NCBI RefSeq assembly: GCF_001429725.1
Contig: NZ_LMHV01000041.1
Span: 1 to 64,000 of the forward strand
Direction of reading: 5' to 3'
From: Rhizobium sp. Root708
GTDB taxonomy: Bacteria; Pseudomonadota; Alphaproteobacteria; Rhizobiales; Rhizobiaceae
DNA: 64,000 nt
Below, in pieces: positions 35,380 to 43,610 of this stretch (positions within the stretch are counted from its first letter, which is position 1; the number at the start of each line of letters is the position of its first letter). The translations under genes and the position numbers were made by a program. The notes beneath the pieces were generated by a model that ran no database searches, was not told the origin of the DNA, and worked only from the letters and a program-made list of their open reading frames with translations.

Positions 35380-36642
35380 TCAGGTGGCGGCGACGGCTTG
35401 TGCGGAGAGGCCCTGGCGGTCGAGCCGCTTGACGGACAGGTGCATCCAAACCAGCGAGATGACGACGATCACAAAGAGCAGCATGAAACAGCTCGACCAG
35501 AGACCGGTCATATCCTTGAGCAGGCCGAAGGCGATCGGCAGGATGAAGCCGCCAAGGCCGCCCATCATGCCGACGATACCGCCGACCGCGCCGACGTTTT
35601 CAGGGTAGTAAGCGGGGATGTGCTTATAGACGGCAGCCTTGCCGAGGCTCATGACGAAGCCGAGGGCGAAGATGACGACGATGAAGACCATAGGCGTGAT
35701 GCCGACTGCTGAGCTTGTGCCGGCCGCCGGAAGCGACAGGATAAGCGTTGCGACAGCGGCGACTGCCAACATCACATACATTACGCTGCGGGCGCCCTTC
35801 TTGTCGGAGACAACGCCACCGAAGGCGCGGAAGATGCTGCCGGGAATGGAATAAGCGGCAGCGACCATGCCGGCAGTTGCCAGATTGAAACCGTAGACAC
35901 CGACCAGATAGCGGGGCAGCCACAGAGACAGGGCAACAAAGCCGCCGAAAGCGAAGAAATAGTAGAGCGAGAAACGCCAGACCTGGATGTTCTTCAGCGG
36001 CGCGAATTCCTGTGCGAGGCTCTTGGAGGCGATCTTGCCCTCGCGACGAAGGCGGAAGGCCGGATCATCCGTCGTGGTGAACCAGAAGACGATCGCCATC
36101 AGCGCCAGGCCGACAGCCCAAATCTGGGCAACAGCCTGCCAGCCCCAGGCGATGAGCACGAAGGGCGCCGCAAACTTGGTCACTGCGGCACCGACGTTGC
36201 CGGCGCCGAAGATGCCAAGCGCCGTTCCCTGCTTTTGCGCCGGGAAGAACGGCGAGACATAGGCGACGCCGACCGCGAAGGAACCGCCGGCAAGGCCAAC
36301 GCCGAGGCCGGCGATCAGCATCTGCGTGTAGGTCTGGGCATAGGAGAGCAGGAAGGTCGCCAAGGCAGCGGCCAGCATGGTGAGCGTGTAGACTAGGCGA
36401 CCGCCATACCGGCCGGTCCAGATGCCAAGGACGATACGGACAAGCGAACCGGTCAGAACGGGCGTGCCGATCAGCAATCCGAACTCGGCCTCGTTCAGGC
36501 CGAGATCCTGTTTGATGCGGATGCCGATGATCGCAAAGATCGTCCAGACGGCGAAACAGAGGGTGAAGGCAATCGTGGACATCCACAATGCTTTGGCTGG
36601 TTCGCCGGCGGACATGGACTGCGTGTTCCTGATAACAGACAT
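35380..36642 (-). CDS. narK: Nitrate/nitrite transporter (NarK/NasA-type MFS)
   Basis: A 420-residue MFS protein of the nitrate-nitrite porter family with twelve hydrophobic segments. It starts at ATG 36642 behind GGAGAAG. Family signatures are GGSFAVGVAYVSPFFPAQKQGTALGIFGAGNVGAAVTKF and the second-half copy GAVGGIVGMMGGLGGF. It brings in nitrate for assimilation by the enzymes encoded downstream. It is first gene of narK-nirB-nirD-nasA-cysG and lies behind a long leader with a terminator and a sigma-54 promoter. Confidence 0.92.
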   Translation of the reverse strand: MSVIRNTQSMSAGEPAKALWMSTIAFTLCFAVWTIFAIIGIRIKQDLGLNEAEFGLLIGTPVLTGSLVRIVLGIWTGRYGGRLVYTLTMLAAALATFLLSYAQTYTQMLIAGLGVGLAGGSFAVGVAYVSPFFPAQKQGTALGIFGAGNVGAAVTKFAAPFVLIAWGWQAVAQIWAVGLALMAIVFWFTTTDDPAFRLRREGKIASKSLAQEFAPLKNIQVWRFSLYYFFAFGGFVALSLWLPRYLVGVYGFNLATAGMVAAAYSIPGSIFRAFGGVVSDKKGARSVMYVMLAVAAVATLILSLPAAGTSSAVGITPMVFIVVIFALGFVMSLGKAAVYKHIPAYYPENVGAVGGIVGMMGGLGGFILPIAFGLLKDMTGLWSSCFMLLFVIVVISLVWMHLSVKRLDRQGLSAQAVAAT

Positions 36643-36690
36643 GGCTTCTCCGGGGCCCGACAAGGTCGTGCCGATCCATCGCTGGGGGTT

Positions 36691-36758
36691 AAAAACAAAA
36701 AGCCGCTGGTCAGGGCACGCATGCACGATAGTGCGCGGGTTACCTGATCAGCGGCTTT
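36691..36758 (-). terminator. Leader attenuator terminator of the nitrate operon
   Basis: On the minus strand AAAGCCGCTGATCAGG (36758-36743) pairs with CCTGACCAGCGGCTTT (36714-36699) with one mismatch. A U-rich run TTTTTGTTTTT (36701-36691) follows. A small GCAC/GTGC hairpin sits in the loop. The terminator lies 48 bases before the narK start, so it should stop transcription in the leader unless relieved. Confidence 0.85.
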
Positions 36759-36765
36759 GCTGGGG

Positions 36766-36785
36766 GGCGCCCTTCGTTGGACGCC
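36766..36785 (-). promoter_or_regulatory. ANTAR-type hexaloop hairpin in the nitrate operon leader
   Basis: On the minus strand GGCGTCC (36785-36779), hexaloop AACGAA, GGGCGCC (36772-36766). A at loop position 1 and G at position 4 are the bases required by ANTAR antiterminators. A shorter partner hairpin, GGCC-ACGA-GGCC (36805-36794), lies just upstream. The NasT protein encoded next door has an ANTAR domain and is the likely ligand. Confidence 0.7.
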
Positions 36786-36817
36786 GAATTCGTGGCCTCG
36801 TGGCCCGCTATTTACAA

Positions 36818-36833
36818 AGCAAGGGCCGTGCCA
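36818..36833 (-). promoter_or_regulatory. Sigma-54 promoter of the nitrate assimilation operon
   Basis: On the minus strand TGGCACGGCCCTTGCT (36833-36818) matches the -24/-12 consensus TGGCAC-N5-TTGCW exactly. Transcription should start about 12 bases downstream near 36808. This implies RpoN and NtrC (nitrogen limitation) control. Confidence 0.88.
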
Positions 36834-36902
36834 GTTTTATTAAGTGATTGTTTTTATGATGTTTTTCAAAATTATGCGGCGGCTGCGGAACGGCGACCAC
36901 TC

Positions 36903-36923
36903 GATGAAATGCAGAATTTCATC
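36903..36923. promoter_or_regulatory. Palindrome upstream of the sigma-54 promoter
   Basis: A perfect inverted repeat of GATGAAAT and ATTTCATC with a 5-base spacer lies about 95-115 bases upstream of the predicted start, a position suited to an activator. A second imperfect repeat TTGTGCAATGCGCAA (36930-36944) is next to it and is closer to NtrC half-sites (GTGCA). Factor not identified. Confidence 0.4.
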
Positions 36924-36960
36924 CAAAATTTGTGCAATGCGCAAGAAATGAGCACGCGCA

Positions 36961-38172
36961 CTAGCGCCGCTTTTGACCCGCGATATAAGCATCCACCTGA
37001 TCAGGATCGAAAAGACTGCCGTCGAAGAAGCCGTCCGGTCCAAGTGTCAGCGCACCCGTGGAACCAACGGGCGTCTCGCTGCGCAAAGCGCCTTCCACCT
37101 TGGAATTCGCCGATGGCAGCGCGACATTCAGCGATTTCAGGGCCTCGCGATAGAGATCCGGACGGTAGGTGCTGCCAGCAATCTGCTGGTGATCCCGTGT
37201 GTGCTCGATATGTCCCCACCGAACCATTTGGGTATAGAACCAGAGAGCGTGGCTCCGCCACGGGAAGGTCGCGGCCTTTGCATTCGGAACAAAGAAGTCC
37301 TTGATCTCCGCCGTTGCCCCCTCGCCGATGTGAAGTACACCGCTGAGCGCCGGTCGCAGCCAGTCGGTCGGGCGATTTATGTATGTCGAGCGGGACAGCA
37401 TTTCGACCAGTTCGTCATGGTTGGAGCGATCGCCGCACCATAGAGACGCAAGATAAAGCGCGCGCAGCAGAGCGGACAGCGCTTCGGGATGCCTCTCGCT
37501 CCATTTTCTGTTCACCCCGAGGACCTTTTCAGGGCTCGACCGCCAGATCGAAGCTTTCACCGTCACCAGATGCGCATCACGTTCAAGGACACCGAACGTG
37601 TTCCAGGGCTCGCCAGCGCAGTAACCATCGATCAGCCCTGCACGAAGGGCATCGCCCATATCAGGCGGCGGCAGAACGAGTATCTCGATATCATGATCGG
37701 GATCGATGCCGCTGGCCGAAAGCCAGTATCGCAGCTCATAGTTATGTCCGGAGTAAGGGTGGACGACGCCGAAGCGAAGCTTTGGACCTTTGCCGACAAT
37801 AACTTGCCGCAAGGCGGCGCCGTTCGTCCGCGCGTCGAGGTCGTCTTTGGCGCCACATGCCGCCATCATTTGCCAGAGAGCCTGCGAAACAGTAACCGCG
37901 TTGCCCCCGAGCCCGAGCGCCATCGGCACGACCATCTCCTGCGCCGGTGCAGTAAGGCCGAGATTGCAGGCGATCGGCATCGGCGCCAGGATATGGGCGA
38001 CTTCGAAATGGCCGACCGCCAACCTGTCGCGGATCGAAGCCCAGGAACGCTCACGCGCCAGCGTCAGGTTGATGTCCTGGCTTTCGGCAAAACCCTTTTC
38101 CTTCGCCACAACCAGAAGCGCGCTGTCGAGCAGCGGCACGAAGCCCGCGGTGATCTCGTGGCTCTTCGTCAT
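36961..38172 (-). CDS. nasS: Nitrate sensor NasS (NrtA-like, cytoplasmic)
   Basis: A 403-residue protein of the NrtA/CmpA nitrate-binding family. There is no signal peptide or lipobox, so it is cytoplasmic, as expected of NasS rather than of an ABC binding protein. Family elements are AGFVPLLDSALLVVAKEKGF, a central VHPYSGHNYELRYWL, and GYCAGEPWNTFGV. In known systems NasS holds NasT inactive until nitrate or nitrite binds NasS. The gene is the second of a nasT-nasS pair and overlaps the nasT stop by four bases. Confidence 0.88.
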   Translation of the reverse strand: MTKSHEITAGFVPLLDSALLVVAKEKGFAESQDINLTLARERSWASIRDRLAVGHFEVAHILAPMPIACNLGLTAPAQEMVVPMALGLGGNAVTVSQALWQMMAACGAKDDLDARTNGAALRQVIVGKGPKLRFGVVHPYSGHNYELRYWLSASGIDPDHDIEILVLPPPDMGDALRAGLIDGYCAGEPWNTFGVLERDAHLVTVKASIWRSSPEKVLGVNRKWSERHPEALSALLRALYLASLWCGDRSNHDELVEMLSRSTYINRPTDWLRPALSGVLHIGEGATAEIKDFFVPNAKAATFPWRSHALWFYTQMVRWGHIEHTRDHQQIAGSTYRPDLYREALKSLNVALPSANSKVEGALRSETPVGSTGALTLGPDGFFDGSLFDPDQVDAYIAGQKRR

Positions 38173-38771
38173 GCATCGCCCCCTGGATCGAGCAGGCTCG
38201 CCGCAGTGATCAGGCTTTGAGCGATCTCAACAATCTTTCTGTTCTGGTTCATGGCCGTGCGCCTGAGGAGCGCATAGGCTTCCGCCTCAGAGATACCGCG
38301 CGTCCGCATCAGCATGCCTTTGGCACGATCGATGAGCTTTCTGTTCTCCAGTTCGCCGCGCGTCTCTTCCAGTTCCCGCGTCAGTCGCGAAAACGCGTTG
38401 AACCGGCTTATCGCCATCTTGAGGATCGGCCGAACCCGCTCCTGCTTCAGACCGTCGACGATATAGGCAGACACGCCGGCGTCCACTGCCGCTTCGATCG
38501 AGGCTTCGTCGGACTTGTCGACGAACATGGCGATCGGGCGCCGCACGGCTCGGGACAACTGAAAGAAGCTCTCGAGCATGTCACGGTTTGGATTTTCAAG
38601 GTCGATGACGATGACATCAGGGTTGATATCGGCAATGCGCCTGGCGAGACCGAACATATCCTCGACGATCGTCACCTTGTCGTAGCCCGCTTCGCGCAGC
38701 CCTTCCTCGATGATCGACGCACGAATGCGGTTCTCGTCGATGACCAGGACATTGAGACTGCTTGGCTTCAT
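38169..38771 (-). CDS. nasT: Nitrate antiterminator NasT (ANTAR response regulator)
   Basis: A 200-residue protein. The N-terminal receiver-like domain (LNVLVIDENRIRASIIEEGL, VIVIDLENPNRD) is followed by an ANTAR domain (ENRKLIDRAKGMLMRTRGISEAEAYALLRRTAMNQNRKIVEIAQSLI). ANTAR proteins bind paired hexaloop RNA hairpins and prevent termination. The start ATG 38771 is chosen because MKPSSLNVLVID begins the domain. The likely target is the leader of the adjacent narK operon. Confidence 0.9.
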   Translation of the reverse strand: MKPSSLNVLVIDENRIRASIIEEGLREAGYDKVTIVEDMFGLARRIADINPDVIVIDLENPNRDMLESFFQLSRAVRRPIAMFVDKSDEASIEAAVDAGVSAYIVDGLKQERVRPILKMAISRFNAFSRLTRELEETRGELENRKLIDRAKGMLMRTRGISEAEAYALLRRTAMNQNRKIVEIAQSLITAASLLDPGGDA

Positions 38772-38984
38772 GAGAGCAGCGCCAGTGGTTGCGAACGACG
38801 TGAGCCCTGTGGACAGCGGCTCGGCTCGATTTCGCACATGCGGGATAGCAGCACCGAAATCAAGCGATATCTTGCGGCGGCCATGCAAAGCGCTCGTTCG
38901 CCGATCGGAAGGGCATGTATTGGGCAGCGGTCACAATCCGGTGAGGACTTTGACAATCACCTGCGCATATGAGCAATTGTTGCA

Positions 38985-39935
38985 ATGCAAAATCGGCTCC
39001 CAGCATCGACAAAAACTGTATCCGCGACAGGCAGCCCTGCCTTCCCCGCACAGGCCAAGGTGGACGGATTTGGCTGCCAGTTGGCGAAACTTGATGACGA
39101 TATGCGATTCGTCAGCGGCAATATTTCATTCCACCGCAAGAGGTCAGCGGACCCGTACTTCGGTCAAGTGGCGACGGAAGCCAGCGATCGAGGCTTTCTG
39201 ATCGGCCTGTCGCTCAAGGGACGACACAGGCGGCGAATCTTTCACTCCTCGAACCGATCGAGTCTCCACGACTTCGAGGAAAGTTCGATCTACGTCCGCA
39301 ACTTCGCTGACGACTACAAGGCCGATCTCGACGGCCAGTTCGGTTTCGCGCTCATGGAGATTTCCGGTGCCGGGCTCGAGGAAATGGCCGGCGGAGCCGA
39401 TCTGCCCGCGATTTCGGAGCTCTGTGGCGAGACCGCCCACCGCGATGCGATGCTGGGGGGCATGCTGAATGCCATCTTCTCGGTCGCCGATAGCAAGAAC
39501 TCGTCCAACTCGCTTGTGGTCGACCAGTTGGCCGCTGCAATTGGAGTGCATGTGATACACGTCTACGGCAAGGCACGGTGCGCGCATGACACGGGGATGC
39601 GCCGACGATTGTCGACGCTCGAGGAGAACCGATCGAAGGAGCTGCTCGCAAGCCGCGTGAACGGCGTCGTTGCGCTCGACGAGCTCGCCGAAGCCTGCGG
39701 CCTTTCCCGCGTCGCCTTTATCCGCGCCTTTCGCGAGACGACCGGCCTCACGCCGCACGGATGGCTGACCCGCCAGAGAATCGAGCTCGCATGCTCGTTG
39801 CTGCAGGGCTCCAAGCTGCCGCTTTCGACGATCGCCGCGACCGCGGGCCTCGGCGACCTCTCGCATTTTACGCGGACATTCGCGAAGGCGACGGGCGCGG
39901 CCCCCGGCGCCTGGCGGCGTTCCAAGCAGAGCTGA
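38985..39935 (+). CDS. AraC-family transcriptional regulator
   Basis: A 316-residue regulator with a C-terminal AraC DNA-binding domain. Two HTHs are visible: VALDELAEACGLSRVAFIRAFRETTGLTPHGWLTRQRIELA and LSTIAATAGLGDLSHFTRTFAKATGAAPGAW. The N-terminal part is poorly conserved and gives no ligand. The ATG at 38985 is the first in frame; a weak ribosome site precedes it. It is divergent from nasT across 213 bases and convergent with the DUF1275 gene. Its targets are unknown. Confidence 0.8.
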   Translation: MQNRLPASTKTVSATGSPAFPAQAKVDGFGCQLAKLDDDMRFVSGNISFHRKRSADPYFGQVATEASDRGFLIGLSLKGRHRRRIFHSSNRSSLHDFEESSIYVRNFADDYKADLDGQFGFALMEISGAGLEEMAGGADLPAISELCGETAHRDAMLGGMLNAIFSVADSKNSSNSLVVDQLAAAIGVHVIHVYGKARCAHDTGMRRRLSTLEENRSKELLASRVNGVVALDELAEACGLSRVAFIRAFRETTGLTPHGWLTRQRIELACSLLQGSKLPLSTIAATAGLGDLSHFTRTFAKATGAAPGAWRRSKQS

Positions 39936-39937
39936 TC

Positions 39938-40618
39938 TCAATCACCTTCCGGCGTTGCGACCTGCGCGACAAAGGCGAAGGCTGCCAGCAACGGGGGAAG
40001 GACGAAACACCAGCTCGGCGAGACGATGTAGGCCGCGGCGGCAAGACCGCAACCGAGCGCGAAGGCTGCGACGCTGATGCTCATACGCAGCACGCGAGCG
40101 CGGGCGGCGGCAGTGTTCTCGCCATGCACGCCGGCGATCATTTCGCCAAGGTCGATCATGATCTGCGTCGTCGTTCCGGTCATCAGCGTTGACGGTGGCG
40201 ACTTGGTAAGATGGACGCGATGCAAGGCATTTTGCGTCGCCATCGCGGCAATCAGCATCAGCCCCATCAGGAGCGTGGCAACACCGTTCGGATCGGTGAA
40301 CGGTCCGTGGTGAACAGCAAACGCACCGGCGGCAATGAGCAATACCAGCTTGATCGCCAGGAGCGGCCTCAGGACCGGAAGCTGGCGCCGATGAAGGCAC
40401 ACCCCGACAATACGGATCAGCAAGACGATCAGGCAGAAGAACGGCAAAGCGAGCAGCTTCGGCAGGGCGCCCGCATTGCCTGTTGCAACGGTCGCCCCGA
40501 GGGTCACGAAGTTACCCGTCACATGCGCTGTGAACAGCCCCTGCAACGCGAGAAAGCCGGCGGTGTCGACATAGCCGCCATTGAAGCTAAGGACGATCGG
40601 CAGCGGGATATTTTTCAT
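39938..40618 (-). CDS. YoaK-like DUF1275 membrane protein
   Basis: A 226-residue inner-membrane protein starting at ATG 40618 behind CAGGAG. About six hydrophobic segments are seen, with the DUF1275 signature LSFNGGYVDTAGFLALQGLFTAHVTGNFVTLG and TTTQIMIDLGE. Family function is unknown. It lies two bases from the end of the AraC gene, tail to tail, and 68 bases downstream of a DoxX-like gene on its own strand. Confidence 0.8.
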   Translation of the reverse strand: MKNIPLPIVLSFNGGYVDTAGFLALQGLFTAHVTGNFVTLGATVATGNAGALPKLLALPFFCLIVLLIRIVGVCLHRRQLPVLRPLLAIKLVLLIAAGAFAVHHGPFTDPNGVATLLMGLMLIAAMATQNALHRVHLTKSPPSTLMTGTTTQIMIDLGEMIAGVHGENTAAARARVLRMSISVAAFALGCGLAAAAYIVSPSWCFVLPPLLAAFAFVAQVATPEGD

Positions 40619-40686
40619 GGTGTATTGCTCCTGGCAGGTGCCGGATAGATGGTGGCGAGGATCGCCAGCGATTGCCACATCAACGC

Positions 40687-41121
40687 TTACGAGCGGGCGG
40701 GCTTTTTGAGAAGATCGTGCCACGCGACCAGCAGGAACGCGCCAGCAAGCCCAAGATGCTCGAAGAACCCATTCATCGCCATCGCACGCTCCATCCCGAC
40801 AGGCAGTTCCCAGAATCGGAGAGCGATGAACGTCGCAAGCAGCGTGAAGATTACCAGGGCGCTTGCCGCGGCCCAGCGTAGAAAACCGGATATGACGAGC
40901 GCCGAGGCAACCAGTTCAAAGAGGATCACGCCAACCGCCATCAAGGGCGCGGGCGACAAGCCGAAATGGTTCATTTCGGCGATGGCGGCAGGAAAATCGG
41001 TAATTTTCACGATCGGCCCCTGGATATAGGCCGAGCACAGCAGCAGCAAGCCAAGGAAGGGAACCAGCTTCAGGCGGCGCGAGGCAGAACGCTCGGAAGC
41101 GCCGTATGAAACGTCTTGCAT
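40687..41121 (-). CDS. DoxX-like membrane protein
   Basis: A 144-residue protein with four hydrophobic segments of DoxX type (GLLLLCSAYIQGPIVKITDFPAAIAEM; LMAVGVILFELVASALVISG; AMNGFFEHLGLAGAFLLVAWHDL). The ATG at 41121 follows GAGG with good spacing; a GTG two codons upstream is an alternative. DoxX-like proteins are small membrane proteins often near quinone or redox functions. It is probably co-transcribed with the DUF1275 gene. Confidence 0.75.
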   Translation of the reverse strand: MQDVSYGASERSASRRLKLVPFLGLLLLCSAYIQGPIVKITDFPAAIAEMNHFGLSPAPLMAVGVILFELVASALVISGFLRWAAASALVIFTLLATFIALRFWELPVGMERAMAMNGFFEHLGLAGAFLLVAWHDLLKKPARS

Positions 41122-41274
41122 ATTCACCTCATAGGAAGGGCCGGGTCTTGGTGCGATCCCGAACGAACCGCCCCTTGCGGCGGATTATGAGGAAAGTGCT
41201 GTTCCGGCTCTTGTCGGTTAGGAGCGTGGATTTAACATTTCGATCGTCGTGACACGCCGCAGCGCACGGGAATT

Positions 41275-42174
41275 TTATGGAGGCGCGTTCCCGGAGCGTG
41301 TGTCGATGCGGTTATAGCGGCGCCAGTTGCCGGGCGGCTCGCCGGCAATCTCGGAAAAAACGCGTGTCAGATGGCTCTGATCCGAAAAGCCGCAGATATT
41401 GGCGACCTCTGCGATCGAGGCCCCCGAGATCAACAGGTCCTTTGCCTGAGCAACGCGATACTCGGTCAGCCATCGATAAGGCGTCCTGCCGAACGTCTCC
41501 TTGAACGCCTTGATGAAATAGCTTCTCGACAGATTGCATGCCTGCGCAAGCTCTGTGACGGAGAGTTGTGCGCCAAGATGTGCCGAGAGGAATTCCGTCG
41601 CGCGCTTTTCCTGCCAGGGGGCAAGGGCACCCTTCCTGCGGATCGGAATATGCACGCCGCCGTAGGCCTGGCCGAGATGGGTCAGAATGGCGAGGCTGAT
41701 CTGTTCGAGAAAAAGCGGGCTGGAAAGCCTGGGCTGTTCCAGCGCCGGGATGAGCGCTTGCGCCAAGCCCAGAATCACCTCGTCCCGCGTTCTCAATTTG
41801 CACTCGAGATCGGTGAACTGCGGACGACCGACACCAGCCGCGAAATCCCGAATCGCCGACATCTGAATGGAAAACTGCAGGCAATCGAAAGCCGACAAAT
41901 GCTCCAACCGCCATTGCTCCCTGCGATCGGCGATTATCAACTCGCCCCGCGCCCAGGCGCCGTCGTGCACGAGGCTCTCGCCATGCCGCAACCGAAGGCT
42001 TTTGACGTCCTTGAGATGCATGATGACATCGAACACTTCCGCACGGTTCACGACCGGCAAGGAGGACGGCTCGCTCCCTTCGCCGTTGAACCGCGTGATC
42101 GTCATCGCCGCGACGTTCAGAGTCGCGCATTGTGCGACGTTCTTCCGGGCAGCCTTTGTTGTCTCTTTAAACAC
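41275..42174 (-). CDS. AraC-family transcriptional regulator
   Basis: A 299-residue regulator. The C-terminal AraC domain has LSVTELAQACNLSRSYFIKAFKETFGRTPYRWLTEYRVAQAKDLL and IAEVANICGFSDQSHLTRVFSEIAGEPPGNWRRY. The N-terminal region (about residues 25-150) is a cupin-like sensor (LRHGESLVHDGAWARGELIIADRREQWRL). The next gene downstream on its strand is doxX-like, so it may control that pair. Confidence 0.82.
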   Translation of the reverse strand: MFKETTKAARKNVAQCATLNVAAMTITRFNGEGSEPSSLPVVNRAEVFDVIMHLKDVKSLRLRHGESLVHDGAWARGELIIADRREQWRLEHLSAFDCLQFSIQMSAIRDFAAGVGRPQFTDLECKLRTRDEVILGLAQALIPALEQPRLSSPLFLEQISLAILTHLGQAYGGVHIPIRRKGALAPWQEKRATEFLSAHLGAQLSVTELAQACNLSRSYFIKAFKETFGRTPYRWLTEYRVAQAKDLLISGASIAEVANICGFSDQSHLTRVFSEIAGEPPGNWRRYNRIDTRSGNAPP

Positions 42175-42265
42175 GCGCGCTTCCGAACGATCCCCAATCA
42201 GCCATCACTATAACGGCCCCTTGGTAAAAAGGCACCCGATTTTTGAAGATAGTACGCTTGACGGA

Positions 42266-43306
42266 TCAGTTCAGCCAGGCTGAGCGCCACGTCGCGGGCG
42301 TCACGCCGGTTTGGCGAGAGAAAACCTTGGTAAAATGGCTCTGGTCGCTAAACCCGCAATCGTCGGATATCGCTCGCAAAGGCATGGCGCGCTGTTGAAG
42401 CAGTTCCTTGGCGCGATCGATCCGCATCCGCGTCAGCCACTGGTGCGGAGTAAAGCCGGTCGCCCTTCGAAATTCCTGCGAGAAATGATTAACCGAAAGC
42501 CCGACGGCCGCGGCGATCGTCGGCACGGAAAGCTCCTTGCCGAGATTATCAAGCATGAACTCCTTGGCAGCCTTTTCCTGCCCCACGGAGAGAGAACTGT
42601 CGGCAACACCGTTTCTCAGTGTCTCGTCGCTGTAGTCGTGGAGAAGGTGAGCGCAGACGGCCGCCGCCAGGTGCTGCAGCAGCGCCGGGGGCGACATGGT
42701 CGCATTTTCGAACAGCGGCAACAGCGCCACCGCAAGATTGCCGAGAACCGAGTCCGGCTCCCCTCGCCTGCAGCGCAGCCGATGCAACTTCGTCGATGTC
42801 GAAATGTCAGCGACTTCGTCGAAGAGCGAGCGCGGCAAGACAAAAGCCAGAGCGTGCAGATTGCTGTGCAAAGTGATGGCGGTTGGATTGCGAAGATCAA
42901 CCAGACAGATCGATCCCTTCTCGTAGAGACGCACGGGCGCGCGCGAACCATCCGACCTCATATCGGAATGCCAGGCGTCATCCAGATACAGCATCAGAAA
43001 ATAGGCATCCGAGGCGGGCAACTCAACGTCAACCGCTTCCTGGCCGCCAAGCTCTCTCCTGATTTTCGTCACGGAGAATGATGCGGACCTTATCGGAATT
43101 GTGGTCAGGCATGGCGCTTCGGGTGTTCCGAAGTAGAGCCCAACACAATCAAAATCCTCACCAAGTAAACTCAAGGCACCCTTCCCAACAGCGCCCGAAC
43201 CCGCGTCGGGGTCAACGCCATACAGGGGGTAAAATAGTACAACCGGCAAGATCAGGCAACGGAGGTCACCACTGAAGTTTGCTGCGGGTCGGGTATGCAG
43301 AAGCAA
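42266..43306 (-). CDS. AraC-family transcriptional regulator
   Basis: A 346-codon frame with an N-terminal sensor region and a C-terminal AraC domain (LSVPTIAAAVGLSVNHFSQEFRRATGFTPHQWLTRMRIDRAKELL, LRAISDDCGFSDQSHFTKVFSRQTGVTPATW). The true start is uncertain; the conserved part begins about 40 residues into the frame. It is paralogous in layout to the AraC gene 91 bases downstream. Ligand and targets unknown. Confidence 0.8.
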   Translation of the reverse strand: MLLHTRPAANFSGDLRCLILPVVLFYPLYGVDPDAGSGAVGKGALSLLGEDFDCVGLYFGTPEAPCLTTIPIRSASFSVTKIRRELGGQEAVDVELPASDAYFLMLYLDDAWHSDMRSDGSRAPVRLYEKGSICLVDLRNPTAITLHSNLHALAFVLPRSLFDEVADISTSTKLHRLRCRRGEPDSVLGNLAVALLPLFENATMSPPALLQHLAAAVCAHLLHDYSDETLRNGVADSSLSVGQEKAAKEFMLDNLGKELSVPTIAAAVGLSVNHFSQEFRRATGFTPHQWLTRMRIDRAKELLQQRAMPLRAISDDCGFSDQSHFTKVFSRQTGVTPATWRSAWLN

Positions 43307-43395
43307 AGCGAAAGGCCCTCTGCGGCCGGCCGATTAAAACGCGATCCCGCGCAAGGCGCCAGATTGCCGATGTGCGGGTCAGTGCCGTACCGTCG

Positions 43396-43605
43396 TCATA
43401 TCGTCACCGTTACGGTCAGGCGAGCCTGCATCCCGGCCTCGTAGTGGCCCTTGATATGGCAGAGCAGGAGATATGACCCCGGAGCAAGCTTTGCCTTCAA
43501 CTGGCCACCCGCCCCGGTTTCAGATCGGATAAAACTGAACGACGCCGAAGACGCTCGGGCCACTCGCGCAACATGCAAGCAGCTCAACAAGTTGACCGAT
43601 CGCAC
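43396..43605 (-). pseudogene. Remnant of a cupredoxin (blue-copper) protein
   Basis: A 69-codon frame whose last 45 residues match the C-terminal half of a plastocyanin-like domain: GAGGQLKAKLAPGSYLLLCH, then KGHYEAGM and a terminal beta strand. The cysteine, histidine and methionine are the usual type-1 copper ligands. The N-terminal half and its first histidine are missing, and there is no signal peptide. It is therefore a truncated remnant rather than a functional protein. A shorter overlapping frame on the plus strand is a shadow. Confidence 0.6.
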
Positions 43606-43610
43606 CTGGC

